Of a DNA stretch of 64,000 bases, positions 35,819 to 43,007 are shown piece after piece. The notes beneath the pieces are model-generated. The model did not search any database. It was not told the origin of the DNA and saw only the letters and a list, made by a program, of their open reading frames with translations. Source of the DNA: Acidobacteriota bacterium (GTDB lineage Bacteria; Acidobacteriota; Terriglobia; Acidiferrales; UBA7541); the NCBI GenBank assembly GCA_003224085.1, contig QHYK01000057.1:62001-126000 (forward strand), written 5' to 3'. Every line of letters begins with the position of its first letter. Position 1 is the stretch's first letter. The position numbers were made by a program, and so were the translations under genes.

Positions 35819-36492
35819 GGCGCCTCCGCTGCCTGCTTGGCTCCGCGGCTCTGCCTCACGCTGCGCGCAAAATACCTCCACCCTTCCAGCCCTACCGGCA
35901 ATCCGCGCACCAGGCAAAATGCGGCCGTCGCCCACGTGAGCAGTTGCGCGCCGGATCGAATGATCGTAAGGATGTCAACCGCAAGCCCGCTTACCAGCGC
36001 GACGGGGCCCCGTGTCAGCGCCAACTCCAAACCCAAATAGCAGAAGCACAGGCACTTCATCGCCGCGTAGAGCGCGCGGCTCCAGCGCGATGCCACTAAC
36101 GCACGTCCCCACCATGTCTGCACCATCGCGTTCGCGCCCCACCCGGAGTGACCGGCCTTGATCGCCAACCCGCGCAAAAAGTCCGTCGCCGCACCGCGCG
36201 CGAAAAACAAAATCGGAAGCCACAGCGAAACCATGCCTGCAACGGCGAAATACGTGAAATAAACGTTCTCGATCATGCGATCGCCGAGAATGTCCAACTG
36301 CGCACCAACGGGTGTGGCCATTTTTTTCTTGCGGGCGATGTGCCCGTCCAGCGCGTCCAGGGCCATGGATGCAACCGTAAGTGCAACCGCGAGAAGATTT
36401 GGCCACGCGCCGCGGCCAAAAAGGCCAACGGCGGCGAATCCGACCGCGACACGCAGCAGTGTCAGTTTGTTGGGCGTCCATTCGAAGGGCAT
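35815..36492 (-). CDS. CDP-alcohol phosphatidyltransferase
   Basis: The 225-residue membrane enzyme has the family motif D-x2-D-G-x2-A-R-x8-G-x3-D-x3-D, visible as DALDGHIARKKKMATPVG followed by AQLDILGD. It transfers a phosphoalcohol group between a CDP-linked lipid or alcohol and an acceptor at the inner membrane. About five hydrophobic segments are present. GGGAGGAG precedes ATG 36492 with a nine-base spacer; GTG 36519 in the same frame is less likely because it would lie upstream of that site. It is the first gene of the coupled trio, and the following phosphatases suggest a two-step route of transfer and dephosphorylation. The exact lipid product cannot be read from the sequence. Confidence 0.9.
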   Translation of the reverse strand: MPFEWTPNKLTLLRVAVGFAAVGLFGRGAWPNLLAVALTVASMALDALDGHIARKKKMATPVGAQLDILGDRMIENVYFTYFAVAGMVSLWLPILFFARGAATDFLRGLAIKAGHSGWGANAMVQTWWGRALVASRWSRALYAAMKCLCFCYLGLELALTRGPVALVSGLAVDILTIIRSGAQLLTWATAAFCLVRGLPVGLEGWRYFARSVRQSRGAKQAAEAP

Positions 36493-36799
36493 GCCAAGGC
36501 GCTCCTCCCGTGCGCTCACTTGCCGGAGATGGCAAGCGCAGTGCCAATTGCCTTCTTTGCAGCGCCTTTAGAATCAAAACCTTGCAAGCGCGAGGCAAAA
36601 TAGCGCTTGGATAGCGCGCCAGCCAAATGCTTCAACTGTCGGCCATTGGCTTGAAGTTTTTCATTGTTGCTTTTTCTCTTCCGGCGCGTCTAATGCTTGA
36701 GCCTGCCTGCTTTCGAACGGGGCCTTTCCGAATAACTCCGGGGATTACGCGAATCCCTCCATTACGGGTATGATGCAAGATTGAAGGTGCGATGCGAAT

Positions 36800-37666
36800 A
36801 TGACGGATGTCTCCCTCGCAGGAGCGTTTTTGGCCGGGCTGGTATCGTTTCTTTCGCCCTGCGTGCTGCCCTTGGTGCCCGGCTATATCTCCATGCTTTC
36901 TGGAATCGGCATGGAGCAGTTGCGCCAGGGCGAGGTTCCGCGCTCGGGCCTTTTCTCTTCCGCGCTGGCCTTTGTTGCAGGCTTTTCCGTGGTGTTCATT
37001 GCGTTCGGGGCATCGGCGAGCGCGGTAGGCGCGTTTCTTAAGCAAAACCGAAATCTTCTGGCTCCCGTTGCCGGCGCATTGATTCTTCTGTTTGGGTTGC
37101 ATCTCATCGGCGCGCTGATCAAGCTCAAGCTCCGCATGGGGATCATTCTCGGCATGGTCCTCGCCTGTCTGGGAGTCGCGTCATGGATTCGGCAAGCTCC
37201 ATTATTTGCCGGGCTCCGGGCCATGCACTTTTTCTCGCTCGCGCTGATTGGCTTCTTCGGTCCTGCGCTGGCGCGCTGGCTCAACCGCGACGTACATCTT
37301 CGCAGCGGCATGGCGCAGCCGGGGATCTGGAGCGGTTTCCTGCTCGGATTGGCTTTTGCGTTTGGCTGGACTCCCTGCATCGGCCCGATCCTGGCGACGG
37401 TTTTGGCGCTCGCGGCGGCCAGCGATACCATAGCCCGCGGAGTTCTGCTGCTCGCGGTGTATTCCGCCGGCCTGGCGGTCCCGTTCTTGCTCACAGCGCT
37501 GGGGATCGGCCAATTCATGGCGTTTTACAAGAATTTTCGAAAATACCTTCACGCCGTCGAGCTTTTCAGCGGCGCTTTGCTGCTGTTTGTCGGCGGTTTG
37601 GTTTTCTTCAACAGGCTGACTTGGCTCTCGAGTAAGCTCAGCTTCTTGAATCGTTTTTCACTTTAA
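36800..37666 (+). CDS. ccdA: Cytochrome c biogenesis/thiol-reducing membrane protein CcdA
   Basis: The 288-residue polytopic protein has seven or eight hydrophobic segments. The CcdA/DsbD-beta signature is LVSFLSPCVLPLVPGYISML near the N-terminus. The second cysteine motif is FGWTPCIGPILATVLALAA near residue 195. The two Cys residues form the redox pair that passes electrons from cytoplasmic thioredoxin to periplasmic thiol oxidoreductases. It ends 39 bases before a TlpA/ResA-type thioredoxin gene, its natural electron acceptor. Confidence 0.93.
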   Translation: MTDVSLAGAFLAGLVSFLSPCVLPLVPGYISMLSGIGMEQLRQGEVPRSGLFSSALAFVAGFSVVFIAFGASASAVGAFLKQNRNLLAPVAGALILLFGLHLIGALIKLKLRMGIILGMVLACLGVASWIRQAPLFAGLRAMHFFSLALIGFFGPALARWLNRDVHLRSGMAQPGIWSGFLLGLAFAFGWTPCIGPILATVLALAAASDTIARGVLLLAVYSAGLAVPFLLTALGIGQFMAFYKNFRKYLHAVELFSGALLLFVGGLVFFNRLTWLSSKLSFLNRFSL

Positions 37667-37705
37667 CATCAGTGGAGGGCGTTTCGACGCGTCGGAAAAC
37701 TTGGA

Positions 37706-38272
37706 ATGAAAAAAGTTCTGTTGATCATTGGCACCGTGGTCGTGCTCATTGGAGTGACGGTTTATGCAGACAGGGCCACGCGCGTAAGCGTCAAATCGAA
37801 AGGGGCGAAGCTCGGTGATGCCTACGCCGCCATCGGCAAGCCCGAGCCCGAAGTCACCTTCACAAATCTCGAAGGCGAGAACGTGCCCCTCAGCCGATAC
37901 AAAGGCAAAGTCGTGCTGGTAAATTTCTGGGCCACCTGGTGCGAACCATGCCAGGTGGAAATTCCGTGGCTCATTGACATGCAGCAGAAATACGCTTCGA
38001 AGGGCTTCACGGTTCTTGGCGTGGACGTGGACGACGAGAGCAATAAAACGGTTTCGGCCTATGCGGACAAAGAACGCTTCAACGTGAATGGCCAGAACCT
38101 CCCCATGAACTATCCGGTTTTGCGGGGCGATGATGCCGTGGCAGACAAGTTCGGCGGGTTGCTCGGCTATCCCACCACGTTTGTCATCTCTCGTGATGGC
38201 AAGATCGTAAAGAAGGTGCAAGGCCTCATCGACTTAGAGGAAATCAGCAAAGCCATCGAATCTTTGCTATAA
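37706..38272 (+). CDS. Membrane-anchored TlpA/ResA-type thiol-disulfide oxidoreductase
   Basis: The 188-residue protein has an uncleaved N-terminal anchor (KKVLLIIGTVVVLIGVTVYA). The periplasmic thioredoxin domain has active site VNFWATWCEPCQVEIPWL and the cis-Pro region GLLGYPTTFVISRDGKIVKK. Such proteins reduce apocytochrome c or other periplasmic disulfides. It follows ccdA directly, which supplies its electrons, so the two form a reducing unit. Confidence 0.93.
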   Translation: MKKVLLIIGTVVVLIGVTVYADRATRVSVKSKGAKLGDAYAAIGKPEPEVTFTNLEGENVPLSRYKGKVVLVNFWATWCEPCQVEIPWLIDMQQKYASKGFTVLGVDVDDESNKTVSAYADKERFNVNGQNLPMNYPVLRGDDAVADKFGGLLGYPTTFVISRDGKIVKKVQGLIDLEEISKAIESLL

Positions 38273-38302
38273 ATAGCTCGCAAGTCGGAACTGGCGCTTC
38301 GA

Positions 38303-38644
38303 CTAGGCGGTCTGCCTTTTAGGTGCTTGCCAGGCGAGAGCCATCTCGTAAGACCTGCGCAGCAGCTGTATGGCCCGCGCAACATCGCCTGGATTGCGAA
38401 GATACACGCTCACCCATCCGGATTTTGGAAGCACATGATGTGGCTCTGCCACGCCGTCTTCCACCAATTCGTTGCGCACCGGCAAAGGGAAAGGAATGTC
38501 TACAAGACTGTCACCATGCACATGGCCAACCTCACGACGGCCAACGCGAAACTCCGTGCCGCCAAAGCGGTGCGGTGCGTGCGCGATTTTCTCCCACCGC
38601 GTAAGGGCCTCGTAAATTTCCTCTCCCGCGCCAGGCACTGGCAT
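38303..38644 (-). CDS. DUF5519 (luciferase-domain) family protein
   Basis: This is a compact 113-residue protein. It has the conserved HRFGGTEFRVGRREVGHVHG near the centre, then LVDIPFPLPVRNELVEDGVA and EPHHVLPKSGWVSVYLRNPG, ending in LLRRSYEMAL. This series of motifs marks the DUF5519 family, whose members are small alpha/beta proteins of unknown activity; the name luciferase domain reflects a distant similarity only. GAGGTG precedes the ATG. It converges on the thioredoxin gene with 30 bases between. Confidence 0.82.
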   Translation of the reverse strand: MPVPGAGEEIYEALTRWEKIAHAPHRFGGTEFRVGRREVGHVHGDSLVDIPFPLPVRNELVEDGVAEPHHVLPKSGWVSVYLRNPGDVARAIQLLRRSYEMALAWQAPKRQTA

Positions 38645-38714
38645 AGTCTTACACCTCGCCGCGAAACGGCCTTAGAACGCTTCCTGCCATTCGATGCGCG
38701 ATGAACCCAAGTTG

Positions 38715-39593
38715 TTAGGCAGACACAATCGAGACCATGCCGAGAACGGGAAGCGCCAGGGCACGATCGCCTGCGGTTTTCACCTGAGACCACACCGATT
38801 CATGATCGATGCCTTTCGTGAAAATGCGCCAGGCAATCTCCTGAGGAATGACGGTCTCCGCCGCGGGCTGGGCTCGTTCGTCCGAGGTGAGCGCCCATCT
38901 TGCTTGTTCGCGATACAAATGCCAACTGCCGCCGCACTTACCGGAAACTGTGATTCGAATCGCCGTTCCCGGAGCGGCGGAAACGTTGCGGTAAGTGAAC
39001 GGCAAAGCGCGCAGGAAACAATCCAAAACGGGGTAATAAAACTCGCGTGTTACGATGCCCGGACCCGCCGTTCCCGAAGGATCGACGGCCAGGCGAATCT
39101 GCTGCTGATGATGCCAACGCTCGGTGTACTCCCGCGCGGTGTCGAACCAGTTGGCGGATTTCTCCTCGCCAGCCCAGCTCACACCATAAGGAGCCATAGC
39201 GTAGGGGTCGCGGGAAGCGTGATAGTCCGCAAGCTGTTTGCAAGCAACTTCCATCAGCGAAATCAGCACGGCCGGGCTCAGGCGGCGGTAGACGGTCACG
39301 CCTTCGTCGTTTAGCTGGTTGATGTAAGCGCCCAAGGCGGCGTTCGAATCGAGCTTTGGCGCGGGCGGCGGGTAGCTGTCGCGGCCCATGGACAAGCCGC
39401 GCAGAGGCGTGTCAAGAAGATGTGCGGCGACGTCCTTGACCTTCCACTTGGGCGAGACGGTCTGCCGCTCCCAGTCCCCGGGCGAGAGCGAGAGCAGCAA
39501 TTTGAGCAGCAGGCCATCGACCCGGGGGAAAAGATGCGCTGTGAGAATGGGTTTTAACGGCTCCGCGCGAGGTGTTGTGACCGGCGCGCTCAT
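38715..39593 (-). CDS. Maleylpyruvate-isomerase/DinB-like protein
   Basis: The 292-residue protein has the MDMPI N-terminal four-helix pattern: WKVKDVAAHLLDTPLRGLSM (with the metal-type His), then LMEVACKQLADYHASRD, and a third helix with ANWFDTAREYTERWHHQQQI. The latter provides the H-x3-H-like pair seen in DinB/MDMPI metal sites. The C-terminal half (ITVSGKCGGSWHLYREQARW, IPQEIAWRIFTKGI) resembles the MDMPI C-terminal domain. Members are thiol-dependent transferases or isomerases; the substrate here is unknown. Confidence 0.8.
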   Translation of the reverse strand: MSAPVTTPRAEPLKPILTAHLFPRVDGLLLKLLLSLSPGDWERQTVSPKWKVKDVAAHLLDTPLRGLSMGRDSYPPPAPKLDSNAALGAYINQLNDEGVTVYRRLSPAVLISLMEVACKQLADYHASRDPYAMAPYGVSWAGEEKSANWFDTAREYTERWHHQQQIRLAVDPSGTAGPGIVTREFYYPVLDCFLRALPFTYRNVSAAPGTAIRITVSGKCGGSWHLYREQARWALTSDERAQPAAETVIPQEIAWRIFTKGIDHESVWSQVKTAGDRALALPVLGMVSIVSA

Positions 39594-39763
39594 GCAAGGA
39601 ATCTAGCCATCCTGACCATGGAAATGCAAGGTTCTGGGCAGCGAGGTTGTGTCTCAGTTTCGATTTATACGCAGTTGTGCAATTCATAGCAGGGCAAAGC
39701 TGGCGCTGATAGAGACCGACGATGCAACCAAAACGGGGCTGCCGATTGCCGTAACAAAGTTGC

Positions 39764-40199
39764 GTGAAGCATCCCGGCCACTATATCAAGGAGGAAATGG
39801 AGGAACGCGGTTGGTCGCAGCGTGATCTAGCTTTCATCTTGGGAGTTTCGGAACAGGCCATTAACCCCATCCTGAACGGAAAAAGGGGAATTAGCCCGGA
39901 GATTGGTAGATGTCGATTTGGAGGCAGCGACCGTCTCCATTTCGGAAGAAGAGAGAATAGCTACGACGCAGCGTCTATCTTTTGGGCACCGTCAGACAAG
40001 CTTGACAACTGGTTACAAAGAAAGCGCCGTTTTGGCGTTTTCTCCCATCATGGAGAGGCACCCAGGAATTGTGGTTGGACAAATTAGAAGAAAACTAAAT
40101 CGATATGCTTATTTGACAAAGTATCTGGTGAAGATTCGCCACTTTGTTTTGCCGGTATCTCTTGCTGACCGTTGGGGACAGACCGTCCGGTTTACCTGA
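39764..40199 (+). pseudogene. Decayed HigA/ImmA-type antitoxin gene
   Basis: From GTG 39764 the frame encodes a clean XRE helix-turn-helix start (MKHPGHYIKEEMEERGWSQR, then DLAFILGVSEQAINPILNGK) and then loses similarity near 39900. In another frame, starting about 39903, a C-terminal piece continues: ISEEERIATTQRL, GYKESAVLAF and MERHPGIVVGQIRRKLNRYA. These match the end of HigA proteins that carry an ImmA/IrrE peptidase domain. The middle of that domain is missing and a frame change joins the pieces. No HigB toxin gene is seen upstream. I conclude that this is a remnant of a toxin-antitoxin locus. Confidence 0.7.
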
Positions 40200-40428
40200 A
40201 AACAGATATAGACGTTTACAATGACACGCTCAAAGACAAGCTCCAGCAGATTCAGTTGATATTAGATTTCTCAGATGACGTTGCAGAGCGGGAAGAACTT
40301 GAGCGCATGCAGAAGCAACCTTCTGGCCGCGACAGGGTTAGATGGAGCAGGCGGCTTAGTCTGACGGCACCGGGTGGATGCACTTGAGTGGTTCGGAACA
40401 GAGCTAGGCGCCAGGAAGGGATCCGGCA
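40200..40428. other. Spacer between the decayed antitoxin and the Gly/Tyr-rich protein gene
   Basis: An open frame spans 40172-40387 with the fragment YNDTLKDKLQQIQLILDFSD, which looks coding but has no recognisable start or family. It may be a further remnant of the decayed locus. Nothing else is evident. Confidence 0.3.
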
Positions 40429-40890
40429 ATGCGATATCTAAGGTTCGCAGCTTTGCTTGGCATTTGCCTGTTCTGCGCGTCGTTCGCGAGCGCGCAAAGA
40501 GTGTTCGTCGGCGTGGGTGTTGGCCCTGGTTACTACGGACCGGTTTATGTTGGCCCACCGCCGGTCTGCCCCTATGGTTATTATGACTATTACCCTTACG
40601 CTTGCGCGCCGTACGGCTATTACGGCCCCCAATGGTTTGTGAATGGCGTATTCATTGGCGTGGGGCCTTGGTACCACTGGTATTGGCGTCATCCTGGCTG
40701 GTATGGCCGCGGCTGGGGCTGGCATCGCGGCTGGGATCGGGACGACTGGCGCGGGCGTGGCTTTCACCGAGGCTGGGATCGGGACGGCTGGCGAGGCAGG
40801 GGATTCGCGCATGAGGGATTCGGGCATGGCGGCGGGTTCCACGGCGGCGGTGGATTCCGTGGCCGAGGCGGCCACGGCGGACATCGCTAA
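40429..40890 (+). CDS. Exported Gly/Tyr/Trp-rich protein with tandem repeats
   Basis: The 153-residue protein has a clear signal peptide (MRYLRFAALLGICLFCASFA, cleavage after ASAQ region). The mature part is rich in Gly, Tyr, Trp, Arg and His. A 13-residue unit is repeated as GWDRDDWRGRGFH and GWDRDGWRGRGFA, reflecting a 39-base direct repeat near 40728-40810. The tail is Gly/His-rich (EGFGHGGGFHGGGGFRGRGG). GGAAGGGAT upstream supports the ATG. Similar low-complexity exported proteins are frequent in Acidobacteriota and Proteobacteria; the function is unknown and a surface or metal-binding role is only a guess. Confidence 0.8.
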   Translation: MRYLRFAALLGICLFCASFASAQRVFVGVGVGPGYYGPVYVGPPPVCPYGYYDYYPYACAPYGYYGPQWFVNGVFIGVGPWYHWYWRHPGWYGRGWGWHRGWDRDDWRGRGFHRGWDRDGWRGRGFAHEGFGHGGGFHGGGGFRGRGGHGGHR

Positions 40891-40993
40891 CCAAAAACTG
40901 ACTCTGATTCTACAACAGGACATGGGGACGGCTGGCCATCTAAGGATGCCTTTTGGAATTGAAAAGTGGAACAAGAATTTGCCTCGGCCCCCT

Positions 40994-41773
40994 TCAGAAA
41001 TTGAAGCGATAGCCGAGAATCATTTTGGCGATCAGATGGTCTGTGGAATGGGTCACTCCCACGCCGAGGCCGAAATTGACTTCCCAATTCGGCGAAAGAT
41101 TAAGGTCGATCGTCGGGAAGATTTGGTGCTGTTGCTGGCCGGCGGGAAGAAAATCCGTGGCTGGGCCCACTGCGCCGTAGTACTCGAATCCCCCGGTGAT
41201 TTTTTTCGTGAAATCATAGCTGAGCTTGAAGTCCGGCGAGAAGATCACTCCCTGATGGACGCTGTCGCCATGGAAGGAACGGTCGAACGCGGGATTAAAC
41301 GACCAGTACCACGGCCCTGATTGCTTATCGATGATCGGCCGCATCTCCCAGGTCCAGGTGTCGGTCGAAAACTCCCGCCGCTGATAGCCGATTTCATTGG
41401 AAAGGCTGAGCCCGACGGGCCACTTCCATTCCCTGGGTATTCGCACGCGGGGCCGGATGTGGTCGCCCACCCATTGCACGCCCTGGCCGCTTTTTTCCGA
41501 CGTAAAGATGTACAAGCCGGTCTCAAACCAATCCGTGAAGCCGCGTGTGATTTCAATCGTTTCATGAAGCTGATGATTGGTGGGCAGAAGGCCGTTATCA
41601 AACGTTTTCGAGCCCTCAAAAGTGAAATTGCTGTGCAGCTCCACCATGGTGTGATGCGGCTCGACGGTCTCGTAGCCATACACTTGAATCTCGTAATTGT
41701 CCTGCGCCCGAGCGGAACCGGAGAGCGTCGCGCTGAGAACAGTGAGAAAACCGCAGACGGTGGCGATGCGCAA
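40994..41773 (-). CDS. Exported outer-membrane-barrel-like protein
   Basis: The 259-residue protein has a signal peptide (about 1-23, cleavage after ARA). The body has alternating hydrophobic patterns with aromatic girdles: YEIQVYGYETVEPHHTMVEL, FTDWFETGLYIFTSE, WYWSFNPAFDRSF, FKLSYDFTKKITGGFEYYGA and VNFGLGVGVTHSTD. It ends in YRFNF, the terminal Phe expected for outer-membrane barrels. It starts at TTG 41773 after GGAGAG. The transported substrate is unknown. It converges on the Gly/Tyr-rich protein gene. Confidence 0.82.
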   Translation of the reverse strand: MRIATVCGFLTVLSATLSGSARAQDNYEIQVYGYETVEPHHTMVELHSNFTFEGSKTFDNGLLPTNHQLHETIEITRGFTDWFETGLYIFTSEKSGQGVQWVGDHIRPRVRIPREWKWPVGLSLSNEIGYQRREFSTDTWTWEMRPIIDKQSGPWYWSFNPAFDRSFHGDSVHQGVIFSPDFKLSYDFTKKITGGFEYYGAVGPATDFLPAGQQQHQIFPTIDLNLSPNWEVNFGLGVGVTHSTDHLIAKMILGYRFNF

Positions 41774-41878
41774 TCTTTCTCTCCATCCCTCGAAAGCTGC
41801 TCAAGACAGAAACTAGCTGCTAGGGTATCGCAACACGGTTTGACCACAAAAAGGAGTCGATTGCGGGGATTGCGGGAA

Positions 41879-42907
41879 CTACGCGTGCGGGTGCGCCTTG
41901 TCGTAGACCTCCATCAACTGGCGGATGGAGGCGTGCGTGTAGCGCTGCGTGGTGGAGAGTGACTGATGACCGAGCAGCTCCTGAATCGCGCGAAGGTCCG
42001 CGCCATCCGCGAGCAAATGAGTGGCGAAAGCATGCCGCAGCGAGTGTGGATGCAGGTCCCAGTTGACGTTGACCAGGCGCACGTACTTCTTGACGATGCG
42101 GCCGACGGAACGCTGGCTCAGCCGGCGCCCGGCGTAATTGAGAAACACCGCCTGCGCATGCGCATCGCCGTTGCCAAGGGATATGTTCGCTTGCTTCCGA
42201 AGCTGTTCCCGCACCGGCCAGTATTTCTCCAGCGCTTCCTGCGCTTTTTCTCCGTAAGGAACGATTCGTTCTTTGTTTCCCTTGCCGCGCACCCGCAACA
42301 TGCGCTCCTTTTGCTCGACGTCCAGCAGATTCAGGCCGGTTAGTTCGCTGACGCGCAACCCGGCGGCATAAAGAAGTTCAAGCAGCGCGCGGTCGCGGCG
42401 CAGGAGCAGCCCTTCTTCGGCTGCGACCGGCGGTCGCGAGTTTTTTTGTGTTTCGGCTGCCGGAGGGATTCTTGCCGGAACGCGCTTAGCGGCAGGGTTC
42501 CGGCCATCTCCTCTCTCTTGAGCCATCCCCGCGAGGTGATTGAGGAAACCGTTCATCTCTTCGGCAGAAACCACCGAAGGGATGCGCTTGGGGAGCTTTG
42601 GCGTGGGCACGAGGCGTGCGGGACTTTCCTTTAAGTGCCCTTCGCGCACGCAATACTTGAAAAAGGAACGCAAAGCGGCGAGCTTTCGCGCGATGGAACT
42701 TTTTTCCAGGCCGTGGTCGTGCAGGTGCGAGATAAATTCCCGGATCAGGCCATGCTTCACGGCGCGTAGAGCAGGCGGGGCGGAACCCGGCGGCGAGAGA
42801 AACACAAGGAATTGCCGGAGATCGTTTCCGTAGTTGGATAGCGTATGAGGCGAAGAATTCTTCACGTTGCGAAGATATTCGAGGTACTTCTGGATCTCTT
42901 CTTTCAT
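41879..42907 (-). CDS. xerC: Tyrosine recombinase XerC/XerD with internal insert
   Basis: XerC/D recombinases resolve chromosome dimers at dif. The 342-residue protein has the SAM-like N-terminal domain (YLEYLRNVKNSSPHTLSNYG) and a catalytic domain with Arg185 (AAGLRVSELTG), Lys209 (GKGNKER), His288 and Arg291 (HPHSLRHAFATHLL), His314 (GHQSLSTTQ) and Tyr323 (RYTHAS). It is about 40 residues longer than usual because of an insert at about 129-166 (42410-42523), rich in Ala, Pro, Arg and Glu, between the domains. The DNA of the insert holds a hairpin. It lies downstream of topA in the same direction, a familiar neighbourhood. XerC versus XerD cannot be told from this sequence alone. Confidence 0.93.
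   Translation of the reverse strand: MKEEIQKYLEYLRNVKNSSPHTLSNYGNDLRQFLVFLSPPGSAPPALRAVKHGLIREFISHLHDHGLEKSSIARKLAALRSFFKYCVREGHLKESPARLVPTPKLPKRIPSVVSAEEMNGFLNHLAGMAQERGDGRNPAAKRVPARIPPAAETQKNSRPPVAAEEGLLLRRDRALLELLYAAGLRVSELTGLNLLDVEQKERMLRVRGKGNKERIVPYGEKAQEALEKYWPVREQLRKQANISLGNGDAHAQAVFLNYAGRRLSQRSVGRIVKKYVRLVNVNWDLHPHSLRHAFATHLLADGADLRAIQELLGHQSLSTTQRYTHASIRQLMEVYDKAHPHA
42474..42504. repeat. Hairpin inside the xerC insert
   Basis: GCCGGAAC (42474-42481) pairs perfectly with GTTCCGGC (42497-42504) around a 15-base loop. It falls in the middle of the stretch that has no counterpart in typical XerC proteins. Confidence 0.6.
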
Positions 42908-43007
42908 ACCGCCCGGAAACCCCCACCAAGATATCCAGAAACAGTATAGGCCCGCTGCCGGCGCCGGGCGATGAAATGGAAGATATGTTTCCTTAGATGC
43001 GGGTGGG

